Assembly (NCBI GenBank): GCA_007128345.1
Contig: SKXS01000281.1
Span: 1 to 26,276 of the forward strand
Source of the DNA: Spirochaetia bacterium
GTDB lineage: Bacteria > Spirochaetota > Spirochaetia > PWKH01
Reading direction: 5' to 3'
Length of the DNA stretch: 26,276 nt
Shown: positions 7,895 to 15,664 of the stretch, piece after piece
How the letters are laid out: every line of letters begins with the position of its first letter
Numbering within the stretch: position 1 is the stretch's first letter
The notes under the pieces: model-generated
The model's input: the letters and a program-made list of their open reading frames with translations, nothing else
The model's database searches: none
Told to the model about the DNA's origin: nothing
Position numbers and translations under genes: made by a program

Positions 7895-9301
7895 ATGAAA
7901 CTGTACCTGTACAACACTATGACCAGGTCCGTAGATGAATTTGTTCCCCTGGAAGATGATCGGGTAGGTCTCTATGCCTGCGGACCTACAGTGTACAACT
8001 ATGCCCATATAGGAAATCTCCGGTCATACATTTTCGAAGATACCCTCAGGCGAACCATTGCCTATGCCGGATACGGGGTGTCCCACGTCATGAACGTGAC
8101 GGATGTGGGACACCTGACTGATGACCAGGATGACGGAGAGGACAAGATGATCAAGTCCTCCAGGGAAATGGGGAAAAGTGTGTGGGAGATAGCCGAATTC
8201 TACACCGATTCATTCTTCCATGACACCGACCGGCTGCACATACTCAGGCCCCATGTGACCTGCCGGGCTACCGAGCACATTGACGACATGATAGCGCTGA
8301 TTGCACGTCTTGAGGAGAAGGGCCATACCTATACCGCCGGCGGCAACGTCTACTTTGCCATAGATACCTTTCCAACCTACGGTCAGCTGGCGCAGCTTAA
8401 GCTTGATGACCTGCATGCCGGAGCTCGGATCGAGGTTGACGAGCATAAGCGCAACCCTAAGGATTTTGTCCTGTGGTTTACCAAGTCCAAGTTTGAGAAC
8501 CAGGTCATGCTCTGGGACTCTCCGTGGGGCAGGGGATACCCGGGCTGGCACATTGAGTGCAGCGCCATGAGCATGAAATACCTGGGGGAGCAGTTTGATA
8601 TCCACTGCGGCGGCATTGACCACATAGCGGTGCACCACACCAATGAAATTGCCCAGTCCGAAGCTGCCACAGGAAAGCAGTGGGTGCGCTGGTGGTGCCA
8701 CAGCGAGTTCCTCCTCGATGAGACCGGTAAGATGTCAAAGTCCAAGGGAGAATTCCTTACCCTCGACTACCTCGTATCGCGGGGGTTTGACCCCATGGAT
8801 TACCGCTACTTCTGCCTGGGAGCACACTACCGAAGCCAGCTGCGTTTCACCTTTGAAGCATTGGAGCATGCACGCAACAGCAGACGGGCGCTGTTCTCCC
8901 GTATTCTTGAACTCAGGAAGCAGGCAGGGGATTCGCAGGGAAGCACCGAAGGTGCCGGACGATGGCTGGATGAGTTCAGAGAGCACGCGTCGCAGGATCT
9001 CAATATGCCCCGGTGTCTTTCTGCGCTCTGGGGTTTGGTCAAGGACGCATCCATCGACCCTGCATGCCGGCTTGCCGCAGCCTGTGAAATGGATCAGGTG
9101 TTCGGCTTTTATCTGGAGCAGCTGAATCCCGAGAAGGCAGAGGAAATTCCCTTTGAGATGATGGAGCTTATCAGGGAGCGGGAAGAGGCGAGGAAAGCAA
9201 AAGACTATTCACGGGCGGATGAAATACGTGCTATACTGCTGGCCAACGGCATAGAAATCAAGGATACCCCCTCCGGAACAAGCTGGAGAAAATTGATGTA
9301 A
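7895..9301 (+). CDS. cysS: Cysteinyl-tRNA synthetase
   Basis: A 468-aa class I aminoacyl-tRNA synthetase that charges tRNA-Cys. The N-terminal CGPTVYNYAHIGN carries the HIGH-type motif and the first zinc cysteine. The GWHIECSAM and GGIDHIAVHHTNE segments supply the other zinc ligands, and KMSKS is at residues 279-283. The length matches the E. coli enzyme. The ATG at 7895 is chosen because AAGGAG (7885-7890) lies 4 bases upstream and the protein then starts at the usual MKLYLYNT; an in-frame ATG 28 codons upstream would run back through the promoter and into murB. It is followed after 28 bases by the sigma factor gene, so the two may be co-transcribed. Confidence 0.96.
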   Translation: MKLYLYNTMTRSVDEFVPLEDDRVGLYACGPTVYNYAHIGNLRSYIFEDTLRRTIAYAGYGVSHVMNVTDVGHLTDDQDDGEDKMIKSSREMGKSVWEIAEFYTDSFFHDTDRLHILRPHVTCRATEHIDDMIALIARLEEKGHTYTAGGNVYFAIDTFPTYGQLAQLKLDDLHAGARIEVDEHKRNPKDFVLWFTKSKFENQVMLWDSPWGRGYPGWHIECSAMSMKYLGEQFDIHCGGIDHIAVHHTNEIAQSEAATGKQWVRWWCHSEFLLDETGKMSKSKGEFLTLDYLVSRGFDPMDYRYFCLGAHYRSQLRFTFEALEHARNSRRALFSRILELRKQAGDSQGSTEGAGRWLDEFREHASQDLNMPRCLSALWGLVKDASIDPACRLAAACEMDQVFGFYLEQLNPEKAEEIPFEMMELIREREEARKAKDYSRADEIRAILLANGIEIKDTPSGTSWRKLM

Positions 9302-9329
9302 CCTTGGGGCAGGCATCGTTGTTAAAGTT

Positions 9330-9857
9330 ATGGAAGTAAAAAGCAGCGGGTATGAATCATTCAGGAGGATCTACAGAGAGGTATTCCCTATATTAATGCG
9401 GGTTGCCTATCATGTTACCTATAATGTAGATGCTTCTGAAGATATCTGCCAGGAGGCATTTATTCGGTTTTATAACCGCGAACTTTCATTTCCATCAGAT
9501 GATGATGCGAAGTACTGGCTGATACGGGTTACGAAAAACCTGTCCATCAACTACGTGAAGCGAAAGGGTAGGGAACAGGCGGCATTTGACCGCATCAAGA
9601 AGATGCCGCTGCCGTCCATGAAGACTGGAGAGGAGCATGTGCTCAGCGATGAGACGAGGTCTATTGTACAGCATGCCATCCAGCAGCTGCCCGAGAAGCT
9701 GCGAACGGTACTGGTGCTCAAGGAGTACGGCGATCTCAACTACAAGGAGATTGCGAAAATACTCCACATTACGGAAAGTAACGTAAAGGTACGGGCTCAC
9801 CGAGCGAGGCTGCAGCTTATGAAGATGATTGACCAGGAGGGAATTCATGTGTCTTGA
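9330..9857 (+). CDS. ECF-type RNA polymerase sigma factor
   Basis: A 175-aa two-domain (region 2 plus region 4) extracytoplasmic-function sigma factor. Region 2 covers about residues 10-80, with the polymerase-binding stretch VDASEDICQEAFIRFYNRE. Region 4 covers about 110-165, with LPEKLRTVLVLKEYGDLNYKE followed by the helix-turn-helix segment ITESNVKVRAHRAR. It should direct polymerase to a small regulon, probably for envelope stress given its partner. The ATG at 9330 has no real Shine-Dalgarno sequence (only AAAG), but the next in-frame Met would cut into region 2. It overlaps the downstream anti-sigma gene by 11 bases, the usual sigma/anti-sigma pairing. The exact ECF group cannot be assigned by eye. 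Confidence 0.9.
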   Translation: MEVKSSGYESFRRIYREVFPILMRVAYHVTYNVDASEDICQEAFIRFYNRELSFPSDDDAKYWLIRVTKNLSINYVKRKGREQAAFDRIKKMPLPSMKTGEEHVLSDETRSIVQHAIQQLPEKLRTVLVLKEYGDLNYKEIAKILHITESNVKVRAHRARLQLMKMIDQEGIHVS

Positions 9858-10593
9858 TGATCAGGTATTGTCATCATATATAGACGGAGAATTGCAGGAA
9901 CCGTGGAAAACACAGGTGGAAGAACATATATCTCATTGCAGGGACTGCAAAGCCAGGTATGAGTACTTTGTGTCGCTTCAGGAGACCATGTGGGAATCCC
10001 GTCTCAGGAATGAAGAAATAACGGTACACCAGGAACGTGTGTGGAAGTACCTGGAGAAGACCTGCATGCCAGCCCAGCCATACAAGTTCAGGCACAGGCG
10101 CATCACCTTCTCCGGCCCTGCGCTGGCTGCTGCGGCAGCAGCACTGGTGCTGCTTATCGGCGCAAATGTATTTTTCCTGGTATTAAGCGGCGGTACGGCA
10201 CCGGGGGATTTTTCAATTCCTGTGCTGAGCGCAGACGGCAGAGATGCTGCTCCCCAGGAGGAGGCGGACCCGGCTCTGATGAGCGTCAGTGCCAGAACCC
10301 ACCAGACTGCAGCCATTGCACCGCAGGAACTGACCGTGGAAGACTTGCTCTATCTCCTTAATTTGAAAGGATTTGAAGTTGAACTGAAGCGTACTGAAGC
10401 AACCGCCCCGGTTTCAACCTTTGGTGAACCGGTGGAACTCCGGGACGATCCCTTCCAGCCCGAGCAGGACCCAGAATCTATTGCTGACGATGCTGTTGAG
10501 GAAAACGGCGATGATGCATATGATGATATCTATGATGACTGGGACAATGATGACTGGGACGTAGATGAGCCGGACCTGGAAGAGGACAAATAA
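9847..10593 (+). CDS. Zinc-type membrane anti-sigma factor with acidic tail
   Basis: A 248-aa anti-sigma factor that should hold the preceding sigma factor at the inner membrane. The cytoplasmic N-terminus carries the zinc anti-sigma motif H27-x3-C31-x2-C34 within EEHISHCRDCKARY. One transmembrane helix lies at about residues 90-113, placing the C-terminal half in the periplasm. The last 31 residues contain 18 Asp or Glu with interspersed Tyr and Trp, an unusual acidic tail that may bind cations or a partner. The ATG at 9847 follows AGGAGG (9835-9840) by 6 bases; this strong site lies in the end of the sigma gene, so the inhibitor is probably translated at least as well as its target. A terminator follows 29 bases after the stop. 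Confidence 0.88.
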   Translation: MCLDDQVLSSYIDGELQEPWKTQVEEHISHCRDCKARYEYFVSLQETMWESRLRNEEITVHQERVWKYLEKTCMPAQPYKFRHRRITFSGPALAAAAAALVLLIGANVFFLVLSGGTAPGDFSIPVLSADGRDAAPQEEADPALMSVSARTHQTAAIAPQELTVEDLLYLLNLKGFEVELKRTEATAPVSTFGEPVELRDDPFQPEQDPESIADDAVEENGDDAYDDIYDDWDNDDWDVDEPDLEEDK

Positions 10594-10622
10594 CCGCAGC
10601 ACACGGACAGGCAGCTGATACG

Positions 10623-10646
10623 GGGAGGCACATGCCTCCCTTTTTT
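10623..10646 (+). terminator. Intrinsic terminator after the sigma/anti-sigma genes
   Basis: A perfect 7-bp stem GGGAGGC/GCCTCCC (10623-10629 with 10634-10640) with the loop ACAT is followed at once by six T residues (10641-10646). It closes the cysS-sigma-anti-sigma transcript and isolates valS, which has its own promoter. Confidence 0.9.
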
Positions 10647-10700
10647 GCGCACCCATCCTGCCGTATTCCTCGTATGCGTACATCTCATGTAATCATAAGA

Positions 10701-10729
10701 TTGTCATAATGCTGCTATTTTGGTATGCT
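10701..10729 (+). promoter_or_regulatory. valS promoter
   Basis: TTGTCA (10701-10706) and TATGCT (10724-10729) are separated by exactly 17 bases, a good sigma-70-type promoter. It lies 54 bases upstream of the valS ATG and just after the preceding terminator. It also rules out the in-frame start at 10709 for valS. Confidence 0.7.
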
Positions 10730-10783
10730 GACTCATTCTTTTCAGTAAACAGCTGTACCCGGACAGGCAAAAAAGGAGCGACG

Positions 10784-13429
10784 ATGAAGGCAGTGCATTT
10801 GGCAAAGGCGTATAACCCGAAGGATTTTGAAGATCCCATCTATGAGCAGTGGGAGCAGAGCGGAGACTTTGCCCCCGCTGATGCGGAGGGAGACCCCTTT
10901 GTCATCGTCATTCCGCCCCCCAATGTAACCGGTGTGCTGCATATGGGGCACGGACTGAACAATACCCTTCAGGATATTCTCATCCGCTACTACCGCATGA
11001 CCGGAAGACCGACGCTCTGGCTTCCAGGGACCGACCATGCGGGCATTGCCACCCAGAATGTGGTGGACCGCATGCTCAGGGCCCGGGGAATCAACCGGCA
11101 TGACCTGGGGAGGGAGCGTTTTATTGAGGAGACCTGGAAGGTGAAAGAGCACCACCAGCAGATCATTATCAGGCAGCTCAAGAAGATCGGTTCTTCCTGC
11201 GACTGGTCGCGTGAGCGGTTTACCCTGGATGAAGGACTCTCACGGGCGGTACGGGAGGTCTTCGTCTCACTCTACGAAAAGGGGATGATCTACAAGGGAA
11301 ACTACCTGGTGAACTGGTGCGCATCCTGCGGTACCGCACTGTCGGATGATGAGGTGGAATACCGGGAGGTGCACGGAGGGTTGTACCGCATACGCTATTT
11401 CTTGACTGACGGCAGCGGTTTTACGGAGATTGCCACCACCCGGCCGGAAACCATGCTCGGGGGTGTGGCAGTGGCTGTACATCCTGAAGATCCTCGGTAC
11501 GCGCACCTGGTGGGAAAGGAGGTGGAGCTTCCACTGTGCGGCCGCAGCATTCCCGTCATTGCCGACAGCTATGTCGACATGGAGTTCGGCACAGGAATGC
11601 TGAAGATCACCCCGGCGCACGATCCTAATGACCGCGAGGTTGGCAGGCGCCACGGCCTGGAGGACTGGAACATCCTCAATGCTGACGGAACGCTCAATGA
11701 ACGGGTCCCTGGAAAATACCGGGGCATGGAGGTGAGGGAAGCCAGGAAAGCAGTGGTCAATGACCTTACGGAGCAGGGATACCTCCAGGACATGAAGGAT
11801 CATGACCACCAAGTGGGTCACTGCTACCGCTGCGATACCGCAATTGAACCGTTTTTGTCCGACCAGTGGTTTGTCCGCATGAAGCCCATGGCTGACATGG
11901 CGCTGGAGGCATGGGAACAGGACAAGGTGCGGTTCTACCCGAAGCGCTGGGAGAATACCTACGCGCACTGGCTCAGGAACATCAAGGACTGGTGCATAAG
12001 CCGGCAGCTCTGGTGGGGCCACCGAATCCCGGTATGGCACTGCGAATCCTGCGGTGAGATGACCGTCTCCCGCACTGATATCACCCTCTGTGACTCCTGC
12101 GGCAGTAAAGCGGTCGTCCAGGAAGAGGATGTGCTCGATACGTGGTTTTCTTCGTGGCTGTGGCCGTTTTCAACCCTGGGATGGCCTGAACAGACTGAAG
12201 ATCTGGAGCGGTTCTTCCCCACTACAACGCTCGTGACCGGATACGACATTATATTTTTCTGGGTTGCCCGGATGATCATGGCGAGCCTGGAGTTTATGGG
12301 AGAGGTTCCCTTCCGGGATATCTACATTACCGGACTTGTGCGGGACATCACGGGGAAGAAAATGTCCAAGTCCTCAGGCAACGGGATAGATCCCCTGGAT
12401 GTGGTGGATGCCTATGGAGCTGATGCGATGAAGTTTACCCTCTGTTTCATGGCAGCCCAGGGACAGGATATCCCAGTCAACATGGACTCCTTCAAACTTG
12501 GTTCCCGGTTCTGCAACAAGATATGGAATGCGGTTCGCTTCATTCTCATGAACCTTGAAGGTGCCCGTATCCTCCCCCTGGAAACCGTTGCACTCACCGG
12601 CATTGACCGATGGGTGTACCACCAGCTCAACGAAGCGTCAGCGCAGGTGAAGCAGTCCATGGAGAACTACCGGTTCAATGATGCATCCCAGGCGGTGTAC
12701 GAGTTTTTCTGGAACGATTTCTGCGACTGGTACCTGGAGGCCTCCAAAACCGACTTGTATGCGGAAGGCGAGCGGAAGAACCGGTCAGTCACCCTCATCC
12801 TTGACCTGCTGGCAAAGTCCCTGAAACTGCTGCACCCCTTCGTCTCATTCATTACTGAAGAGCTCTACCAGAAGCTTCCGAACACCTCCGGGAGCATCAT
12901 AACCGCTCCGTACCCGGAGTATCAGGAGTCCCGGAGGGATGACGAGAATGCGGCTCACTTTGCAAAGCTCCAGGAACTGGTGCGGGGGATTAGAAGCCTC
13001 AAAAGCGAATTTGCCATACCCCCCGAAACACAAGTGCGTGCGGCTGTCCACATCGCTGAAGGATTTGCATCCGGAGCATTCCTGGCTGCCAGCAAGGAGA
13101 TGATCCGGATTTTCGTGCATGCCTCCCAGCTGGATATAGGCACTGAAGTGCCGGACCTAGACGGGAGCGTTCCTGTCAGCGGTATCGGGTACGAAGCGTA
13201 TGTGTATGTCAGGGAGAGCATGGATGTGCAGAAGGAGCTCGCCAAGCTCACAAAGGAGCATGCGCAGCTGGAAAAACAACTGGCACAGGTGAGTAAGAAG
13301 CTGACAAACGAGCAGTTTCTCGCAAATGCCCCGGAGGAGATCATCCGCAAAGAGCAGGGGAAAAAGCGTGAGTTTGCCGAGCGGCTAGAAAAAGTTTCCC
13401 GTTACCTCCAGCAGCTGCAGCGCATGTAG
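10784..13429 (+). CDS. valS: Valyl-tRNA synthetase
   Basis: An 881-aa class I aminoacyl-tRNA synthetase that charges tRNA-Val and edits misactivated threonine. The N-terminal PPPNVTGVLHMGHGLNN carries the HIGH motif (H53 onward). The editing domain follows, including ATTRPETMLGGVAVAVHPED. Cysteine pairs in CASCG, and in CESCG with CDSCG, fit zinc-binding knuckles. KMSKS starts at K526. The C-terminal 65 residues form the valine-enzyme coiled coil, rich in Lys, Glu and Gln. The ATG at 10784 follows AAGGAG (10773-10778) by 5 bases. Length is in the normal bacterial range. The gene is transcribed from its own promoter; glyA follows after 70 bases with a separate promoter and no terminator between. 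Confidence 0.97.
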   Translation: MKAVHLAKAYNPKDFEDPIYEQWEQSGDFAPADAEGDPFVIVIPPPNVTGVLHMGHGLNNTLQDILIRYYRMTGRPTLWLPGTDHAGIATQNVVDRMLRARGINRHDLGRERFIEETWKVKEHHQQIIIRQLKKIGSSCDWSRERFTLDEGLSRAVREVFVSLYEKGMIYKGNYLVNWCASCGTALSDDEVEYREVHGGLYRIRYFLTDGSGFTEIATTRPETMLGGVAVAVHPEDPRYAHLVGKEVELPLCGRSIPVIADSYVDMEFGTGMLKITPAHDPNDREVGRRHGLEDWNILNADGTLNERVPGKYRGMEVREARKAVVNDLTEQGYLQDMKDHDHQVGHCYRCDTAIEPFLSDQWFVRMKPMADMALEAWEQDKVRFYPKRWENTYAHWLRNIKDWCISRQLWWGHRIPVWHCESCGEMTVSRTDITLCDSCGSKAVVQEEDVLDTWFSSWLWPFSTLGWPEQTEDLERFFPTTTLVTGYDIIFFWVARMIMASLEFMGEVPFRDIYITGLVRDITGKKMSKSSGNGIDPLDVVDAYGADAMKFTLCFMAAQGQDIPVNMDSFKLGSRFCNKIWNAVRFILMNLEGARILPLETVALTGIDRWVYHQLNEASAQVKQSMENYRFNDASQAVYEFFWNDFCDWYLEASKTDLYAEGERKNRSVTLILDLLAKSLKLLHPFVSFITEELYQKLPNTSGSIITAPYPEYQESRRDDENAAHFAKLQELVRGIRSLKSEFAIPPETQVRAAVHIAEGFASGAFLAASKEMIRIFVHASQLDIGTEVPDLDGSVPVSGIGYEAYVYVRESMDVQKELAKLTKEHAQLEKQLAQVSKKLTNEQFLANAPEEIIRKEQGKKREFAERLEKVSRYLQQLQRM

Positions 13430-13433
13430 TTTA

Positions 13434-13461
13434 TTGACAACCACGCATTGAACGGTATACC
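13434..13461 (+). promoter_or_regulatory. glyA promoter
   Basis: A consensus TTGACA (13434-13439) followed after 16 bases by TATACC (13456-13461), 38 bases upstream of the glyA ATG, in the 70-base gap after valS. The gap also holds the AAGGAG site at 13488-13493. Confidence 0.65.
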
Positions 13462-13499
13462 CTGAACTTCTATCTCCGAGATATCATAAGGAGTTGATT

Positions 13500-15020
13500 A
13501 TGGCAGAATCCTTGGTGAAAACCTATGTGGAAAAGACAGATGCTGATTCACTTGATTACGGGATGATTATGTACCTGGCACAGCTTGAGCAGATTGCCGG
13601 GACTGCCCCTGAAGTGGCCAGACATATTGTCCAGGAGCTTGCTGACCAGCGCAGCAATCTCAAGCTGATTGCAAGCGAGAACTACACATCCATTGCTGTC
13701 CAGGCGGCTATGGGGAATCTGCTTACCGACAAGTATGCTGAAGGGTTTCCCTATCATCGTTTCTATGCGGGGTGCGACAATGTTGACGAAATTGAGTCTG
13801 AAGCCGCAGCCTCAGCAAGAGAACTTTTCGGTGCGGAACACGCCTATGTGCAGCCCCACAGCGGAGCTGACGCAAACTTGGTGGCTTTCTGGGCGATCCT
13901 GCACACGAGGCTGGTATCCCCGAAGCTTGCGGAGCTGGGTATATCCAATCCGACGGATCTCAAGCGCAAGGACTGGAACGCCCTGCGCAGGCTCGCGGGC
14001 AACCAGCGGCTGCTTGGGCTGGACTACTACTCAGGAGGCCACCTGACCCATGGATACCGGCATAACGTGTCGTCATTCATGTTTGATGCGCACAGCTATG
14101 GGGTGAACAGGAAAACCGGGCTTATTGACTACAACCGGCTGGCTGAACAGGCTAAACGGATCAAACCCCTGATCCTCCTTGCCGGCTACAGCGCGTACCC
14201 CAGGCTCATCAATTTTGCCCGGATGCGCGAAATTGCAGATTCAGTCAATGCGGTGCTCATGGTTGATATGGCGCATTTTGCCGGTCTGGTAGCCGGCAAG
14301 GTGATGACCGGTGTGCATGATCCCGTACCCTATGCGGATGTGCTTACCACCACGACCCATAAGACCCTGCGGGGCCCCCGGGGAGGCATGGTCCTGTGCA
14401 CCCAGGAGTTTGCGGATGCCGTAAACAAGGGATGCCCTCTGGTCATCGGCGGCCCGCTTCCCCATGTAATGGCTGCAAAAGCGGTTGCTCTGCGTGAGGC
14501 AAAAACAAAGGAGTTCAGGGACTATTCCGCAAAAGTGGTGGAGAACGCCGTAACCCTGGCATCTGCCTGTATGGAGCTCGGCATGGATATAGCTACCGAA
14601 GGTACCGATAATCACCTGCTTCTGCTGGATGTGCGCAAATTCGGCATCACCGGACGTCAGGCGGAGAGTGTCCTGCGGGAATGCGGCATAACACTCAACC
14701 GCAATGCGCTGCCCTATGATACCAACGGCCCCTGGTATACCAGCGGCCTGCGTATCGGGACCCCGGCGGTCACAACCCTGGGCATGGGTGAGTCGGAGAT
14801 GCGGGAGATTGCCTCCATCATTAAGCTGGTGCTCAACAATACTTCAGCCAGGGAAATCACCAAAGGGAGCAGGGCTGGAAGCTTAAGTAAAGCCAAGTAT
14901 GCTATTGATGCTACGATAGTAAGCGCGGCTCAGAAACGGACAGCAGCCCTGACGGAAGAGTTTCCGCTCTACAGCGGCATCGACCTGGAGCTGCTGAAGC
15001 AGGAGTTCATCCGGGACTAG
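13500..15020 (+). CDS. glyA: Serine hydroxymethyltransferase, long form
   Basis: A 506-aa PLP enzyme that converts serine and tetrahydrofolate to glycine and methylene-tetrahydrofolate, the main source of one-carbon units. The core is clear: KLIASENYTS, GNLLTDKYAEG, PHSGADAN, VDMAHFAGLVAG, and the PLP-lysine motif TTTTHKTLRGPRGG with K288. E. coli GlyA is 417 aa with lysine 229. The extra length here is an N-terminal extension of about 35 residues plus an insert after the PHSGADAN region (roughly residues 130-185, including LKRKDWNALRRLAG). Long GlyA forms of this kind are known in spirochaetes and chlamydiae. The ATG at 13500 is preferred over a TTG at 13494 because AAGGAG lies 6 bases before it. 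Its TAG stop shares the tetranucleotide CTAG with the stop of the opposite gene. Confidence 0.95.
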   Translation: MAESLVKTYVEKTDADSLDYGMIMYLAQLEQIAGTAPEVARHIVQELADQRSNLKLIASENYTSIAVQAAMGNLLTDKYAEGFPYHRFYAGCDNVDEIESEAAASARELFGAEHAYVQPHSGADANLVAFWAILHTRLVSPKLAELGISNPTDLKRKDWNALRRLAGNQRLLGLDYYSGGHLTHGYRHNVSSFMFDAHSYGVNRKTGLIDYNRLAEQAKRIKPLILLAGYSAYPRLINFARMREIADSVNAVLMVDMAHFAGLVAGKVMTGVHDPVPYADVLTTTTHKTLRGPRGGMVLCTQEFADAVNKGCPLVIGGPLPHVMAAKAVALREAKTKEFRDYSAKVVENAVTLASACMELGMDIATEGTDNHLLLLDVRKFGITGRQAESVLRECGITLNRNALPYDTNGPWYTSGLRIGTPAVTTLGMGESEMREIASIIKLVLNNTSAREITKGSRAGSLSKAKYAIDATIVSAAQKRTAALTEEFPLYSGIDLELLKQEFIRD

Positions 15021-15598
15021 TGTGCTTGTGTAGGGAGGTAGGCTGTGAATCCCATGCCCCTGTCTTTGATAAGCGTGCCCTTGGGGCATGGAAAGATGCG
15101 GTAGGTGATGTAGAAGTCGCCCGATGAGCCGGCCGCGTTCAGTACTGCGGCTATATAGGCGCTGGAAGCCCATGACTCAGGAAGGGACGGAGATATAAAG
15201 AGATACACAAGAGTGATGATGACAAACGGAGACAGTCCTATGATAAGGTAGGGATTCTTAGGTATGAGCGTATTTGGAGAGGCGGCATAGGCAAATCCGT
15301 GTCGGATTCCGAAGGTGATCCTGGTCCCCTTGGGGCCGAGGATGAGGAAAAAAAGGGCGTGCAGCAGTTCATGGATCGTCATGACGCATACGATCGTCAG
15401 TGCGATGATGAAGAGATCAAGCACACGGGGCGACAGTCCGGTCGGGGTGAACAGCAGCGCGAAGGGTGAGCGGTAGGATGTGCTCACAGGAAGGTAGAGC
15501 AGGTATCCAGAGGGAATGATGAGCGCCAGCGACATGATCTGCAGAAACCGGACCAAGTGAAAGTCTCTGTGCAGGTCAATAGTGAACAGCTGCTTCAT
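15017..15598 (-). CDS. DUF3267-like membrane metalloprotease
   Basis: A 193-aa integral membrane protein with the zinc-protease motif HELLH (H76, E77, H80) inside a hydrophobic helix and a later NAAGSSGDFYI segment whose Asp could be the third zinc ligand. This layout fits the DUF3267 family, distant relatives of M50 site-2-type proteases. About four hydrophobic segments are visible (near residues 20-36, 60-86, 112-128 and 140-155). The substrate is unknown; M50 relatives cut membrane anti-sigma factors or signal peptides, but nothing here links it to the anti-sigma factor 5 kb away. It is convergent with glyA and divergent from the ABC exporter genes. No Shine-Dalgarno site precedes the ATG, and the candidate promoter would start transcription at about the ATG itself. 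Confidence 0.75.
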   Translation of the reverse strand: MKQLFTIDLHRDFHLVRFLQIMSLALIIPSGYLLYLPVSTSYRSPFALLFTPTGLSPRVLDLFIIALTIVCVMTIHELLHALFFLILGPKGTRITFGIRHGFAYAASPNTLIPKNPYLIIGLSPFVIITLVYLFISPSLPESWASSAYIAAVLNAAGSSGDFYITYRIFPCPKGTLIKDRGMGFTAYLPTQAH

Positions 15599-15605
15599 GA
15601 TTCAT

Positions 15606-15633
15606 TCTATAGCTGTATATCATACCAATGCAA
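15606..15633 (-). promoter_or_regulatory. Promoter of the DUF3267-like gene
   Basis: On the minus strand TTGCAT (15633-15628), a 16-base spacer and TATAGA (15611-15606) form a good sigma-70-type promoter. Only 7 bases separate the -10 from the ATG at 15598, so the transcript would be nearly or fully leaderless. No comparably good promoter for the ABC gene on the other strand was found in this 66-base gap. Confidence 0.5.
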
Positions 15634-15664
15634 GTAGTGATTCCCTAGGCTTAGTGTAAATACC

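Noticed and set aside
9275..9329. GGAACA near the cysS end as an ECF autoregulated -35 for the sigma gene
   Set aside because: It encodes part of the cysS C-terminus, no matching -10 of ECF type lies at the right spacing, and only one copy was seen.
11267..12040. Long open frame (257 codons) on the minus strand inside valS
   Set aside because: It lies fully within valS, opposite strongly conserved synthetase motifs, has no ribosome binding site and reads as low-quality protein rich in His, Pro and Arg. It is an antisense shadow.
15657..15662. TAAATA as a -10 for the first ABC exporter gene
   Set aside because: It ends two bases before the ATG and has no acceptable -35 at 16-18 bases.
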